64,000 nt of DNA from Gnetum montanum (taxonomy: Eukaryota > Streptophyta > Gnetopsida > Gnetales > Gnetaceae), in contig MNCI01015542.1 in NCBI GenBank assembly GCA_015680685.1, positions 503,792-567,791 on the forward strand. Direction: 5' to 3'. Under the pieces are notes generated by a model that did no database searches, was not told the origin of the DNA, and saw only the letters and a list, made by a program, of their open reading frames with translations. The translations under genes were made by a program, and so were the position numbers. This document shows positions 11,720 through 22,689 of this stretch, piece after piece (position 1 is the first letter of the stretch; each line of letters starts with the position of its first letter).

Positions 11720-12513
11720 TGAGATCCTCAAACGCATTTACGAGCACTTCACGCATGATCTGGTTGAACTCCGCAGACGGACTAGTTGTGGTATCTAGAT
11801 AGTTACTCGTAGATCGCAGTTCGCTGTCTTCCCACCTGGACTAGTATTAGCTTTGTCACGTATGGTTTAGTCCAGAGTGAGGTGTATGATGTGTTCCTAC
11901 ACTAATGCTACTCCTAGGTATGATAGGAAATAATATCAACTAAGCTAGGAGAGAGGATGAGAGAGAATCTAAACTAGCTTAAGTGTGATGAGCATCTATT
12001 CCTTAATCATCCGTACACATCTTGGACCTCGTGCATGACTACCACTGGGATTACCAAGTGCATGGCCTAGGTACGCTACTGGGTTACCAAGTAGTCACAC
12101 TTAAATGCTCGTGATTAAGTTGCACTTATTCCACGTTACTAGGAGATAAGGGTAGAGAGATATTAACTAAGAAAGTAATAAATAATAATAACAATTAAAT
12201 AATTAAACTAAGTGGATGTTGCAATGATGAAGTAATCTCTATCTTTATTGCTGGTCATGTGCATGTCCAAGTATGTCACACTCAAATAAGGATGCTGTAC
12301 AATTACAATCATCACACTGTGGGCATGCACTGGGGGAAAGGGTTGAGAGGAAAAAACTAACAAAAAGTTCCTACCTTAATAATAAAACTTAGCCTCTTAC
12401 CAAATCTGCCTGCCTCTTATTTATAGATGAGGAGACAGGCCACGATATCGCGTATCCAATATCACGTATGCGATATCATGGGTGCGATATCACAACCAAA
12501 AATTCATGACTCA
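11720..12513 (-). repeat. 3' LTR of element B
   Basis: From about 11745 the sequence matches the 5' LTR at 19640-20290 closely, including GACTAGTTGTGGTATCTAGA, GTAGTCACACTTAAATGCTC and the AATAATAAAACTTAGCCTCT stretches, and ends TTCATGACTCA at 12513. The outer (left) edge is divergent and was placed at the weak match TGAGATCCTC. A minus-strand TATA box (TATTTATAG on plus, 12418-12426) lies about 90 bases inside the U3 edge, with the GATATC cluster (12438-12495) between. Confidence 0.75.
12438..12495. promoter_or_regulatory. GATATC-rich dyad cluster in U3 of the B 3' LTR
   Basis: CACGATATCGCG, CAATATCACGTATGCGATAT and TGCGATATCAC follow one another directly upstream (on the minus strand) of the TATA box. 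The equivalent cluster in the other LTR is at 20196-20270. Dyad symmetry and position suggest protein-binding sites; no factor can be named. Confidence 0.55.
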
Positions 12514-12530
12514 TCATACCCCCACAACTG
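12514..12530 (-). promoter_or_regulatory. Polypurine tract of element B
   Basis: On the minus strand GTTGTGGGGGTATGA directly precedes the LTR start TGAGTCATGAATT. This is the expected plus-strand primer position for reverse transcription and fixes the inner edge of the 3' LTR. Confidence 0.65.
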
Positions 12531-12707
12531 AATGAAAACTCATCCTCGAGTTAAAGTGAGAATAAGCTCCATTGATTACACAGTGGATAGGTATGGGATT
12601 TTAACTGACTAGAATGGATTCATGCCACAATGTGGAATTAGAACAAAATTGAGACACAACACGAAGGATGCAAAAGAAAATCCTATAACTACAAAATTGG
12701 GTGGAAG

Positions 12708-15506
12708 TCATGTAGTTCTTGGTGGCGGTGGCTCCTCCATGGGTGCCTTTCCCTTGTTTTGTGCTCCAGGTCTTGGGATTTGATGGTGTAGAAGTGTGGC
12801 CTAGAGTTTCTCTTCTTCAGTTTAGGGATCTTGTGCTGTCCATGCTAATGTTCCGATGTTTGATGGAGTCAGCACCTTCCATGGGCACGGTAGTTGTGAA
12901 AACATTTTATTTGCTTTGACATACCAAGCCGCAAACACCCACCGTTCCTCCTTGTAGGCTCTGGCTTTGTCTCTATATTCTTGAAAATATATGAGCCATC
13001 GAGCTAAGTTTGTTGTGACACCTTTTTTCCCCTAGTAGCTTTCTTTAACCACCTCGAGTTCAGAATTTGCAACCTCCAATTTTTGCAATGTTTTCTTGTA
13101 TTCTGCAAATTTTGTTTCATATTTGACGTAGGTGGTGGCTACCTGTTGCTCGAGCTCTGTTCTCAGTCGCCCTGCTATTAACATGGCAAGGTTGGCATAC
13201 CGCAGGTTTGCCAACTCCATGTACTCTGTAAGGTCTTGGATTTGCAGGTCCTGGCTCTTAACTTCCACCTAGTGGACAAATGCGTATCTGTCCAATATGG
13301 CTCGCCAGTCAATGTGTTGAGCACTGAGAGCATTGATGTGGGCCTTGGCCATATGGATCTCCTTTTCGATGATTTTTTTATACATCCCCACTTGGTCCCA
13401 GAAATTCTCCTTTAGTTTCTCATGCCATTTAGCCTCATTCTGCCATGCACTTATTTCAATGGCCATCTTCTTATGGATGGTGCATACCTCCTCCATCGAG
13501 AGGGTTCGATTTTCCCTGGCTAAATGGTTCATGTCATGGTTGACCCTGATTAGTTGTTCTTGCAAATACTAAAAATGTTCCTTGAGAACATTCTTTTGTT
13601 TCTCCAAAGAGGTCAATCAAAAGTTGTTAGCAACAAGTTGTTTATTCTACTCTTGTAAGGCTTTAAGTGTTTTGATGTGTGCGTAAGTTTACACTTGTGT
13701 CGTAGAGGGATCCCAAACAACCTTCTCTTTTTCTTCCACCACCCTTTTATTCTCTGTCAACAATTTATTAAGTTTCTCAGTTCTGAAAGTGTTTAGCTGG
13801 TCTATGAAAACGAATTGAGAAGGATCCCACTGTGTTGCTTACAGGGTAACGAGCCTTTCTTGCAATCTTTTCACTTTTGCTTCAGCGTGCTCGGCCCTCA
13901 TCTCTGTCATGACCAACTTCCCCTTGGTGGAAATGAGGTTTGATTGTATTGCTGTAACATCCTATGGGATGTCAAACAAGGATGTCATTACTTGTCATGT
14001 TTGCAGCAATCGGTCAAGTACATCGTCATGTTCTGTAGGAGTCATTGAGGTACTGGCCAAAGTTTGAACATCCTGTGCTCTTGTAAGATCTGTCGGTGGC
14101 ACAACAAGTACATTAAATGATTCTTTAATGTTGTCTGTGACCACTTCTGCAGCTCTTGTTGCATCCTAGTGCTGCATAACCACCACCGTGGCCCCTTCAC
14201 CAGTTTCCAACTACACCTGAAAGGACGCAGTGTTCCCTAAAATCTGTTGTGACCAAGCGCTCTCTCCTCCTCCTATCTGAATGGACACTTCACCCCACAC
14301 ATGATCCATAGAAACCATAGGCTGTACAGCATCGTCGATGACATGGAAGAGATTTGTGTCATCACGACTTCCCCAATTGACCGTCTTAGCGATGGCCCTG
14401 AAATGGCTCATCGACGGTCTGTAATCTTGCGACGGTGGTGGTGGTTGATCCTGCTAGCCCATGCTAGGCCCTGCATCTTATTTTTGACTAGGTCCCATGC
14501 TTGGAAGTTGATTGGGTCCTACAAGTTAAGTTGTAGTTGGTCTTGTCGTCTATTCTTTTTCTTATTCCAGCCCTAGCGTCTCACCAGTGATTTTCCTTGC
14601 AGTTGGTGGCTTTAGCAGTTTGACATACAAAACATTTTAAGCTTTTCGGAGGACATCATTGGTGTATCCTTTGATACCAAGATGTCTACACAGCTTCCTG
14701 ATAAGACAAGGGAAGGGCAATGCAAACTTCCCTGTCTTCCGTTCTTCAAACCGCCTTAGGATCTCCGTAAAATATAGATGAGGTAGGTGAGCATTAACCT
14801 TTCCCATCAACACTACACATCCTTTTGCTGCATATGTTGAAATTATTTTTAAACCTTTTGTGGAGAAGATGTGATAAGTCCCTATTTTGAAATAAATCTT
14901 CTCTTCCATCGTCAACTCCCCATAGGTCATATCTTCCTTGTCGTATGCCCTATCTAACCAAACTCGTTGTGCATTAGGGTCTGAGTAGGTAGACAACCGA
15001 GCAACCTTTGGTCTTGTATTCAGAAGGTTTAATACTTCCAAAATGACTTGAATAGAGAAATCAATAGTCACACCACAAATGTTAACCATGGTACCTTCTT
15101 CTTTGGTGTGCCAAAATTGGTATGTTTTCCCTAAGTACCAGGCACCGCTTTCAGAGAGGGTAGGCCACAATGGGGACCCTTTGAGGTGATCCCTAATGGC
15201 CTCCAGAGAAAATTGTGTGAAAGGTCCAAAGTTTAATTCCATGATCATTGTAGTAAATATGGACCTTTCATGGATGGCTTGAATACAATCCTGGGGCAAC
15301 GTGAGATATCGTCCCTTTTTAGACACTGCAGCAGCTCCTCCTTTCGCCTGCCTTGATTGTATAGTGGCAGGGTCTTCTTGGTGGATACTAAATGATTATT
15401 CTTCCTGATTTGCTTGTTGTTTGGCAGGAACTTGTCCTTCACCTCTCCTAGGTCGCTTGATCCCACCTTGAGTAGAACCTTCCTATTGTCTGCGTTTCGG
15501 GGCCAT
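12708..15506 (-). pseudogene. 933-codon accessory (sense) ORF of element B
   Basis: One single frame can be followed from an ATG at 15506 to a TGA at 12708, interrupted by roughly twenty stop codons but by no frameshift. Residues about 60-300 form a globular region (FGPFTQFSLEAIRDHLKGS, then WYLGKTYQFWHTKEEGTMVN ... YFKIGTYHIFSTKGLKI) that resembles the 'putative plant transposon protein' domain common in Athila-type accessory ORFs; that link is from memory and by eye. Residues about 430-800 are charged and helical with coiled-coil character (for example EQLIRVNHDMNHLARENRTL and QKLEVANSELEVVKESY). A good splice acceptor (TGTGATTGCAG) ends exactly at the ATG, so expression from a spliced message is plausible. 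It lies where pol or env would lie; no membrane segment is evident, so I do not call it env. Confidence 0.65.
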
Positions 15507-15529
15507 CTGCAATCACACGGGGCCAATCG

Positions 15530-17470
15530 TTAGTAAGGTTCTTACCAAAGTTAGGTTATACCTTACTGCTTACCTTAATGAATTTGCTTTATCTATGCGT
15601 GATGTTAATTATTAGGAGAAAATGTCCCCAAAAGATTATAATATTTAATCCTCTTTGCTTAGGTGGTTTCCAATCTAGTTTCCTGGTATAACTAAGGAGA
15701 TGAAATTGTTTTTGGCTCATTTATCCTTAATTTTATAACTAATTACCCTTAATAATGTCCTTTGGGTGATGAAGAATTTCAAAAAATTTATGCGCTATTT
15801 GATGTGTGCCCCTCCCCCATGACTATGTTGAATACTCTGGGTTTAAGTAGGTTCAAATGGAATGAAAATCGGAGTACCAACGAGCGAGTTATGGATATGA
15901 AAGCAAGAGACGCGCAATTGCGAGTCGTAGAGAGAAATCTGAAAAACTTCCCCCACGTGAACAATTGCAAATGATGTTGATTAGTGCAGGGGGGTCATGT
16001 ATATATATATATTTTGGGTGTGATATCGCTTATGCAATAGCGTGGACGTGATATCGTGTCAGCCACGATATCACGTACGCGATATCGTGTCAGCCACGAT
16101 ATCACGTACGCGATATCACAGCCTATCAATGTTAGGGCACTTTATAGAATGTACTGAATTTTTAATATTTTTCTGAAATTAAACGATGTAAAATAAGGAC
16201 ATCTGGATGAGTGCTAAAGGGTTCCAGGGTAATTCAACTAGTTCTGAAGGCACGAAAATTATGATGGTGTGGAATTTATCAATAAGGACCTCGAATGGTA
16301 AGGGGGAGAAAAAGGCTATGTGATGGTTCATAGGAACGTTTGAATTGGAGGGATAGTAATAAGCGAAAGAATATCATTGACAATATGCTGAGGGTAATAG
16401 ATGGTGTGCGGAAGATGTGTTATGAGTGCAAATTACAAAAATTACGCAAGTGGATCTTCCCCAAAGCAGGTTCCAACCTCTAATGCCCTTACGTAACCAC
16501 ACCTTAAAATATTTGTATGCACTAGAAGGGTTAAATGTAATCCACACTGGTTCCACAAAACACACATATGTAAGTATCATCGGAATGAGATAAAAATTCT
16601 ACACTACACAGGACACGAGCTACAATTACATGAACAACGAGATGAGATGGACTATAGAAGGGATTATAGAGATTGGGACCTGAGGTAACTGACCCAGGGC
16701 ACAATGAATCCTGCGTGTAAAGCATGATTAATGTGTCATTAACCTTGTCATTCCAAGATCAGGACCAAGTCCATTCCTTTGATCAGTGACACTGCATTGT
16801 TTCATCCCATGATGAGCAACTATGAGAGTACCATAACAACAAGGCATACAATTACTTGGCATTTTGTTCAAGGGAGGAGTGATTTTTGCTTTGTGGCACT
16901 TTCTTTGTTTGTTTTTTTGAATGTTGAATATAGAGAAGCTACCAACCCTCAGGCATGGATGCATGTCTTTCTGGTGGGACCCCCTAGAACAACATTGGAT
17001 TTTTGAGTGCCTTGTGATTACTTTTACTCCCATTTTGCATTAGATCTACAAGGATCTTAGTACAACCATGTTGCATGATAACTTTGACGGACGTCACCAA
17101 AGAGAATCCGCAAGTCCCCTTGATGTCACAACCTAATCATTCCCTCTTGATCCATCCTTCTTCATTTTTGGTACAATGAACACAAAATTAATTTTAAGTT
17201 TTAAGAATGTCAAGAATATCATTGTACCCTCGAATAGAACCTGCTATTTGTAGAATGGATGAGTGGGTGTAATGGGCTCACTGTCCAAATAATTGATCAC
17301 TCGAGACTTAATAACATAGAACACACCCTAACCAACGAGCCACATAAGTTTTTTATTCGTAGATGAGATTACTTATAAAAAGATATAAAGACAAAAATAC
17401 AAAAAAGTAACAAAAAAGAAATTGAAAAACTAGAAAACAAAAAAATTGTAAAATTAAATAAAATGAAAAA
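15530..17470 (-). other. Noncoding stretch between gag and the accessory ORF of element B
   Basis: No protease, RT, RNase H or integrase motif is found in any frame. The notable contents are the GATATC repeat cluster (16018-16122), a (TA)n run (15997-16012) and an A-rich stretch at 17380-17470 following the gag end. The rest has short frames without family signals. Confidence 0.5.
15997..16122 (-). promoter_or_regulatory. Second, internal U3-like GATATC cluster with TATA-like run
   Basis: A 31-bp unit (starting GATATCGTGTCAGCCACGAT) occurs twice, perfectly, at 16050-16080 and 16081-16111, flanked by further GATATC copies. Within it GATATCGTG and CACGATATC form a perfect 9-bp inverted repeat around TCAGC. 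On the minus strand the cluster is followed at once by an AT run containing TATATATATA (16012-15997), as in the LTR where the same motifs precede the TATA box. It lies about 500 bases upstream of the accessory ORF start, so an internal promoter is the simplest reading, but this is inference. Confidence 0.5.
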
Positions 17471-17603
17471 TATTTATTAATCCTGCTTGTTATTAGAATG
17501 GGGGATATCCCCCATAACTAAATGGTTGAGCATGGAAAGGATTAATAAATGAAAGATGAGGATCCTTGCATGTTGGAAATATCGAAACTTGGTCATACTT
17601 ACC

Positions 17604-19488
17604 CCATTAGGGTTCACACACCTGATTATAGTAAGCATAGTGGGGCAATTTAAAAGATGTGGTTCCCGGGTAAAGAGTTGACCCACTATGATACTTGAGA
17701 CCGTAAGATGGCATGCAAGGATTGGGATATCGCCCTCCATGGTTGTATTCATTGGGCCGTATGGTTGTTGGAGTGTTAATTGGTGGTCTTGATGAAGTGA
17801 CATGAGGCATTGGGTTCGAGGAGAAGGATGCACCACAGTGTTGGACTTGTGCTAAGTTGGAGAATGCAGTGGCCTTGGAACTGTGTTGTCCCTTCCTACG
17901 GTCATGTCTAAAGAAGGGACGCCTTTGATGTTGAGGAGGTCTCTCACTGCTATTGGAAATAGTAGCACAAGTAACGTTCATGGGTGGTTGTTGTGGTGCA
18001 GACACTTCAGGAACAGTTGGTGGCGACGTAGAAGGAGGGAAAGGATGAGAATGTTGAAATTTAGGAGAAGTGTAAGGTACACAAGGCAATGGTTGTGTTG
18101 AGGACATGGGATAATAGTACTAAGGAGAATAATAATGTGGCGAGATAGAGTATGTTGACCCAGTCGGGGAAACAGGATGTTGAACTAGATAAGCATTTGG
18201 ATTCGGATGATACGAAGGGTGTCCCCAGTTTAGGGATGGCTTTCCCCACGAGTGGGATTGTTTCCACTATGATCGAACATAGTATCTTTGTACAAACTCT
18301 GGGTGTAACGTGCTTCCCCAATGCTCATATAAATGTAACAAGATTGGGCATTGGCCCTTGGGGTGATGATATAGGAAAATGTTGCATTCATATGTATGAT
18401 TGGCAGTTGAGCTCTTATTTTCCTCATCCCTTCTTTCTGATTGTCTAATGATATTTTTTCCTGCTTCTTGGATTGTCAGAACTCTATCTCTAATAATATT
18501 GATATATTCCCCACACTTTTTATGTATCCATTCCAGCATCTTATTGATCTTTACCTTGATTTCCTCTAATGATTGTTGTACTGGCAAAGATGGTTCTTCC
18601 TCCTTGAGATAGGTTGATTTCTCCTTTTTGTTATTATGGACCTCTGTTAAGTTGAGATTTTGGTCCCGTTGATGTTTTTCAACACTCTCCCATCTAGCCA
18701 TTTCTCCTTCTTCTTTTGCTACCCGCTTAATAAGCTCTTGGAATTGATGGGTACGAATGGGTTTGTAGTTCGTATAGTTGACCTTGGGCATACATCCCTA
18801 GGGTCTCTCTTGTTTCATTACGAAGCCCATCAATGATATGATACATTATCCTTTCCTCAGAGAACTCATGGCCTGGACAGTTGTTTAACAGTGCATAATA
18901 TCTTTCTAAGGCCATGTCCAAGGGTTCATGTTGTGCTTGTTTCCACTCTTGGATTTGTTTCCTCAAGGTCGACACTCTTGTGTAGGTTTGATATCTTTCA
19001 TTAAATAGTTCTACCATTGTTGGCCAATGTCGAATTGAATTTGGTTTTAATGATCTATACCGTACTTTTTCTTGTCTAACGAGTGTCATAGGAAAGAGCT
19101 TGAGTTTTTTCCAACCATTATCAATGTTTTACCATGCATAGGCATCACAGATGGCTTGTAAATGTTGTTGCAGATCTAAGTCATAGCCTCCTGAGAAATT
19201 GGAAAAGTTGTTTAAATTGAGCCTGGGTAGGCGGCTCTCTTTACGATGCCTACGGGAGATTTGAATAGCCTCTTGTATTTGCGTTAGGCTTGTAATGGCC
19301 AGTAGGGGTTCATCATTATTAAGTAAGTTATGCTTTCATGCGTTGGGATGATGTTTCCTTCGTTTATGTTTATAAGAAACCCCCACCTTAGATTGCGTAC
19401 TCCAATCTTCATTGTCATATAATTCGTTGGTTCTCCAATGAATTACCTCACTAAATGTGGCATTATTGTAGCCTTGTAGGAGAGGCAT
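17604..19488 (-). pseudogene. Gag of element B
   Basis: The frame opens with ATG at 19488 (MPLLQGYNNATFSEVIHW), runs through the Gag core (IDNGWKKLKLFPMTL, then WPTMVELFNERYQTYTRVST, LRKQIQEWKQAQHEPLDMAL, and SEERIMYHIIDGLRNETRET), needs one frame change near 18790, and then gives a helical segment and a zinc-knuckle-like ECNIFLYHHPKGQC in which the second Cys is Phe. It ends in a P/Q/S-rich tail (17607-18107). About 630 codons. Gag packages the element RNA into particles. Fewer stops than in A or C suggest it is the youngest of the three related gags. No protease follows. Confidence 0.75.
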
Positions 19489-19610
19489 GGTTGTGCAATT
19501 ATGTGTGAATTTGTATGTGAATTTTTGTAATTATTTCTTCCTAAAAGATATATCGTTATTTCCTACGCAGCGGCCTTGTATGATATGACTAATCTAGATA
19601 ACTAGCACCG

Positions 19611-19628
19611 TCCCTGACAACGGTGCCA
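19611..19628 (-). promoter_or_regulatory. Primer-binding site of element B
   Basis: On the minus strand TGGCACCGTTGTCAGGGA lies one base after the LTR end. It matches the TGGCGCCGTTGCCGGGGA type known from Athila-group elements (as I recall, a tRNA-Asp primer) apart from G/C-to-A/T transitions. Confidence 0.7.
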
Positions 19629-19629
19629 A

Positions 19630-20290
19630 TGATGAGTGGTGAGGTACCCCTACACTCAACCATACGAATAAGAATGCTTCATGCACAATCTGGTGAAACT
19701 CCGTAGATAGACTAGTTGTGGTATCTAGATAGTTACTCGTAGATCGTAGTTTGCTGTCTTCCCACCTNNNNNNNNNNNNNNNNNNNNNNNNNNNNNNNNN
19801 NNNNNNNNNNNNCAAGCGCATGGCCTAGGTACGTTACTAGGTTACCAAGTAGTCACACTTAAATGCTCGTGATTAAGTCGCACTCATTTCGTGTTACTAG
19901 GAGATAAGGGTAGAGAGATATTAACTAAGAAAGAAATAAATAACAATAAAAATTAAATAATTAAGCTAAGTGGATGCTGCAATGATGAAGTAATCTCGAT
20001 CTTTATTGCCGGTCATATGTGTGTCCAAGTACGTCACACTTGAATAAGGATGCCGTAAAATTACAATCATCACACTGCGGGCATGCACTAGGGGAAAGGG
20101 TTGAGAGGAAAAAATTGACAAAAGATTCCTACCTTAATAATAAAACTTAGCCTCTTACCAAATCTGCCTTCCTCTTATTTATAGATGAGGAGACAAGCTT
20201 CGATATCGTGTATCTGATATTGTGTCTAGGCTGAGATATCGCATACGCGATATCGTGGGGGCGATATTATAGCCAACAATTCATGACTCA
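19630..20290 (-). repeat. 5' LTR of element B (contains an N gap)
   Basis: It starts on plus with TGATGAGTGGTGAGG and ends TTCATGACTCA. It matches the 3' LTR at 11745-12513 outside the N run at 19768-19812. A minus-strand TATA box (TATTTATAG on plus, 20176-20184) is preceded on that strand by the GATATC cluster (20196-20270). Since the 5' LTR supplies the promoter, gag transcription would begin near 20150 on the minus strand. Confidence 0.75.
19768..19812. other. Assembly gap (45 N)
   Basis: A run of N inside the 5' LTR of element B. The missing text would correspond to roughly 11850-12055 of the other LTR, which is longer than the gap, so the gap size is probably not accurate. Confidence 0.9.
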
Positions 20291-21760
20291 TAAACCTTAC
20301 AAAATATTGAAAATAATTGGCAAAAGCTCAAGTTATTCCCCAAAACACTCATCAAGAAAGTGAAAAGATGGTACTAGTCTCTAAAACCAAAATTAATATG
20401 TCAATGGAGTACAATGCCAGAACTATTTAATGACAAGTATCAGATTCGCTATAGAGTGCCAAACTTGTAAAGGTAAATAGAAGGCTAGAAACAAGGAACA
20501 CATAAACCCTTAGATGTCATCATGGATACATATTTGTTTTACACAGATGCCTTGGCCATGGTTATTCCCTACAAGAGTAGCTTCACCATATCATAGATGG
20601 GCCTCGATTAGAAATGAGGAGAACTTTTGGGATCTACACCCAAGGAAGACTATCAGAACTAAGAGCTCATCAAATTCAAAGGTTAATTGAGTAGGTTGTA
20701 AAAGAAGAAGATGAGTTGAGAAAATGGGAAAGTGTTAAGGAGTATAACCAAGATCCTTCCATCAGAAATAGGAAGGTCTAATTCTATGACAATGAGTGGG
20801 AAGCACCACTTGATGAGGTGGTGTAGCAAAAAACCTTGCCAAGTCAAAAATATGTGTATGAAATTTTAGTTAAGGTTGAAAAAATGTGGAAATATTTGCA
20901 TGAAAAATTTCAAACTACTTTAAAAATTATAGAAGAATTCAATGACCAAGGTAGTAATCATGAGTACAGGAGAAGGAAAGAATCTAAACGTGCCTACTAA
21001 AGGGGTAAGGGTAAGGCTACAGTAGAATAAGAGGTTGTGGAGTCAAAATTAGATGACAATGGTGGGTGTGACATTTGCCAATATGAACATTCCAAGGGAT
21101 GTTGCCTTGTTATGTCACACTTACAGGAATCTGGAATGTATGCTTTGAATTCTAGACTAGCATGAAGGCAAGCACCCATAAGGTTGGCTTATCCTCAAGG
21201 CAACCCAAGGTAGTTCCACCAACAACAATAGGCTTATTATCCAAGTGGAGCTTTACCATAATCATATGAGTAATATTAGTAGTGGGAAAATCCATAATCA
21301 TGGGGGATGCCACCACCGAGGTAGTAGCACCCTTATAGGTAGCTAGATTCATATGGGTACTATGTTTAACAATTATTGTCTCCATGTTACTCTTCTAGTC
21401 ATGCTTCTTTTCAACACCACTACTACCCTTTAGAGTATTACAAAACTCATTCTCCATCTATTAGAGGGGAAACCCCATATCCCTATTATCCTCTTCATCC
21501 TCTAGCACATGCTCCTTCATCCTCAACCCAATTACCACATGGTCCATCCTTGTAGGGTGAGCTTCCAACCTAGCTGCAACAACGTAATGCTACCAGGGTC
21601 ATTAACTTACAATTGGCTCCTCAATTGAGTGGTTCAAAACCAAGATCAAATAAAAAGATCATTCTTCCAAACTAATAGGCCTACTAAACCCTCACCTACT
21701 TATGCAACTGGTCACCCTATGTCTTCTTCATCCTCTACATCCATTTCTTTTGAGAGCCTT
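20291..21760 (+). pseudogene. Gag of element C, N-terminus missing
   Basis: The translation starts with NWQKLKLFPKTLIKKVKRWY and MPELFNDKYQ, the equivalents of B's KLKLFPMTL and MVELFNERYQ. A helical segment (about 20830-20940) matches A's QQKALSTQKYVF block, and GGCDICQYEHSKGCC (about 21060-21105) is an intact C-x2-C-x3-H-x3-C zinc knuckle. A P/S-rich tail follows. Several frames are needed and stops are frequent. Confidence 0.65.
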
Positions 21761-21869
21761 CAAACTAAATGCCTTCCAATATCTACATAGTTATGTTAAT
21801 CTATGTTGTATATGATTGGATCAAGGCTAACAACCTTCCTAGGAAAAGATTTGATCTTGAAAGTTCTCT

Positions 21870-22190
21870 CATCTCTTGTAGATTTCTTAGAATGCATCAT
21901 GCAAGGCTCTTCTTGACTTAGGTTTTGGAGTTAATCTGATTTCTCATGAAATGTACAACGTCTAGAACTTGCCTCTTCTCAAGAAGAGCAACATCCATTT
22001 AGAATTGGTAGATCAGTCCATCACTCTTTCATTAGGACTAGTAGAAGATATTTTAACCACTCTTTGTGTGTGGTCTTATCTTATCAATTTTTTAGTAATC
22101 AAAGTTGAGAACTATAAGTGAGATTTTCCAATCATTATGGGAAGGGCTTGGTTAAGTACTATTGATGCAAAAATGGGCATCGTAAATCTT
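21870..22190 (+). pseudogene. Retropepsin-type protease of element C
   Basis: The frame reads CKALLDLGFGVNLISHEMYN, then LELVDQSITLSLGLVEDILT and FPIIMGRAWLSTIDAKMGI. This matches Athila-type proteases (A-L-x-D-x-G-A/S-x-V-N-L-I ... L-x-L-A-D-R-S ... G-x-x-E-D-(V/I)-L ... P-I-I-L-G-R-P-F-L). The active-site triad reads D-L-G. It would cleave Gag-Pol; stops flank it. Confidence 0.7.
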
Positions 22191-22689
22191 TCCTTGGAGA
22201 TTTCCAAGGAAAATGCATTTGGAAAGATTGAGAAGAAGTGAGTTCCATGCATCATGTATAGTGATACATGGTATAATTGCGTGTAGAAACTATGGTTTGT
22301 GAAAAGAGCATCTATTTCTACATGAAGGTAGTATGCAAATGAGGTAGATATTCAAAGATTCCTATATGCAACAACCACAAAATAGAAGGGTATCCAATGG
22401 CTAATAGCTAATCTTGGAAGTAGCACACTTCTCATGGAAGATTTTGAGACCCTAACATATGCCTATGTTGAAGGCATGGATGAACTAGAATAAGTTCATT
22501 GCCAACTCTCTGATGATGCTAATGATGATACCAATTGGGAAGAGTTGGAATTCCCTAAAAATTTTGAACAAGAGCCCATAGAGTTGAATGCTCTACCTAC
22601 CAACATGGAGTATGCATTTTTGAAAAATGGCAAGCTAGTAATCATTAATGCCAATCCTTCTCCTAACCAGAAATGGATGCTATTTAGGA

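Larger units (their letters stand above)
11720..20290 (-). mobile_element. Element B: Athila-like LTR element with gag and accessory ORF, no pol
   Basis: The element reads from 20290 to about 11720: 5' LTR (20290-19630), primer site (19628-19611), gag (19488-17604), a noncoding stretch, a 933-codon accessory frame (15506-12708), polypurine tract (12530-12514) and 3' LTR (12513 to about 11720). No protease, RT, RNase H or integrase motif is visible in the 2 kb between gag and the accessory frame. It would therefore depend on enzymes from a relative such as element C. It sits within the gag of C on its right side; the left flank does not resume C, so the left junction is rearranged, deleted or misassembled. 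Confidence 0.7.

Noticed and set aside
12708-15506. Calling the accessory frame of element B an envelope gene.
   Set aside because: It has the position of an Athila env-like ORF but no signal peptide, furin-type site or membrane segment is visible, and the C-terminal half is coiled coil.
16018-16122. GATATC repeat cluster considered as a CRISPR-like or satellite array.
   Set aside because: Only two perfect 31-bp units without unique spacers, in a plant retrotransposon; the LTR parallels explain it.
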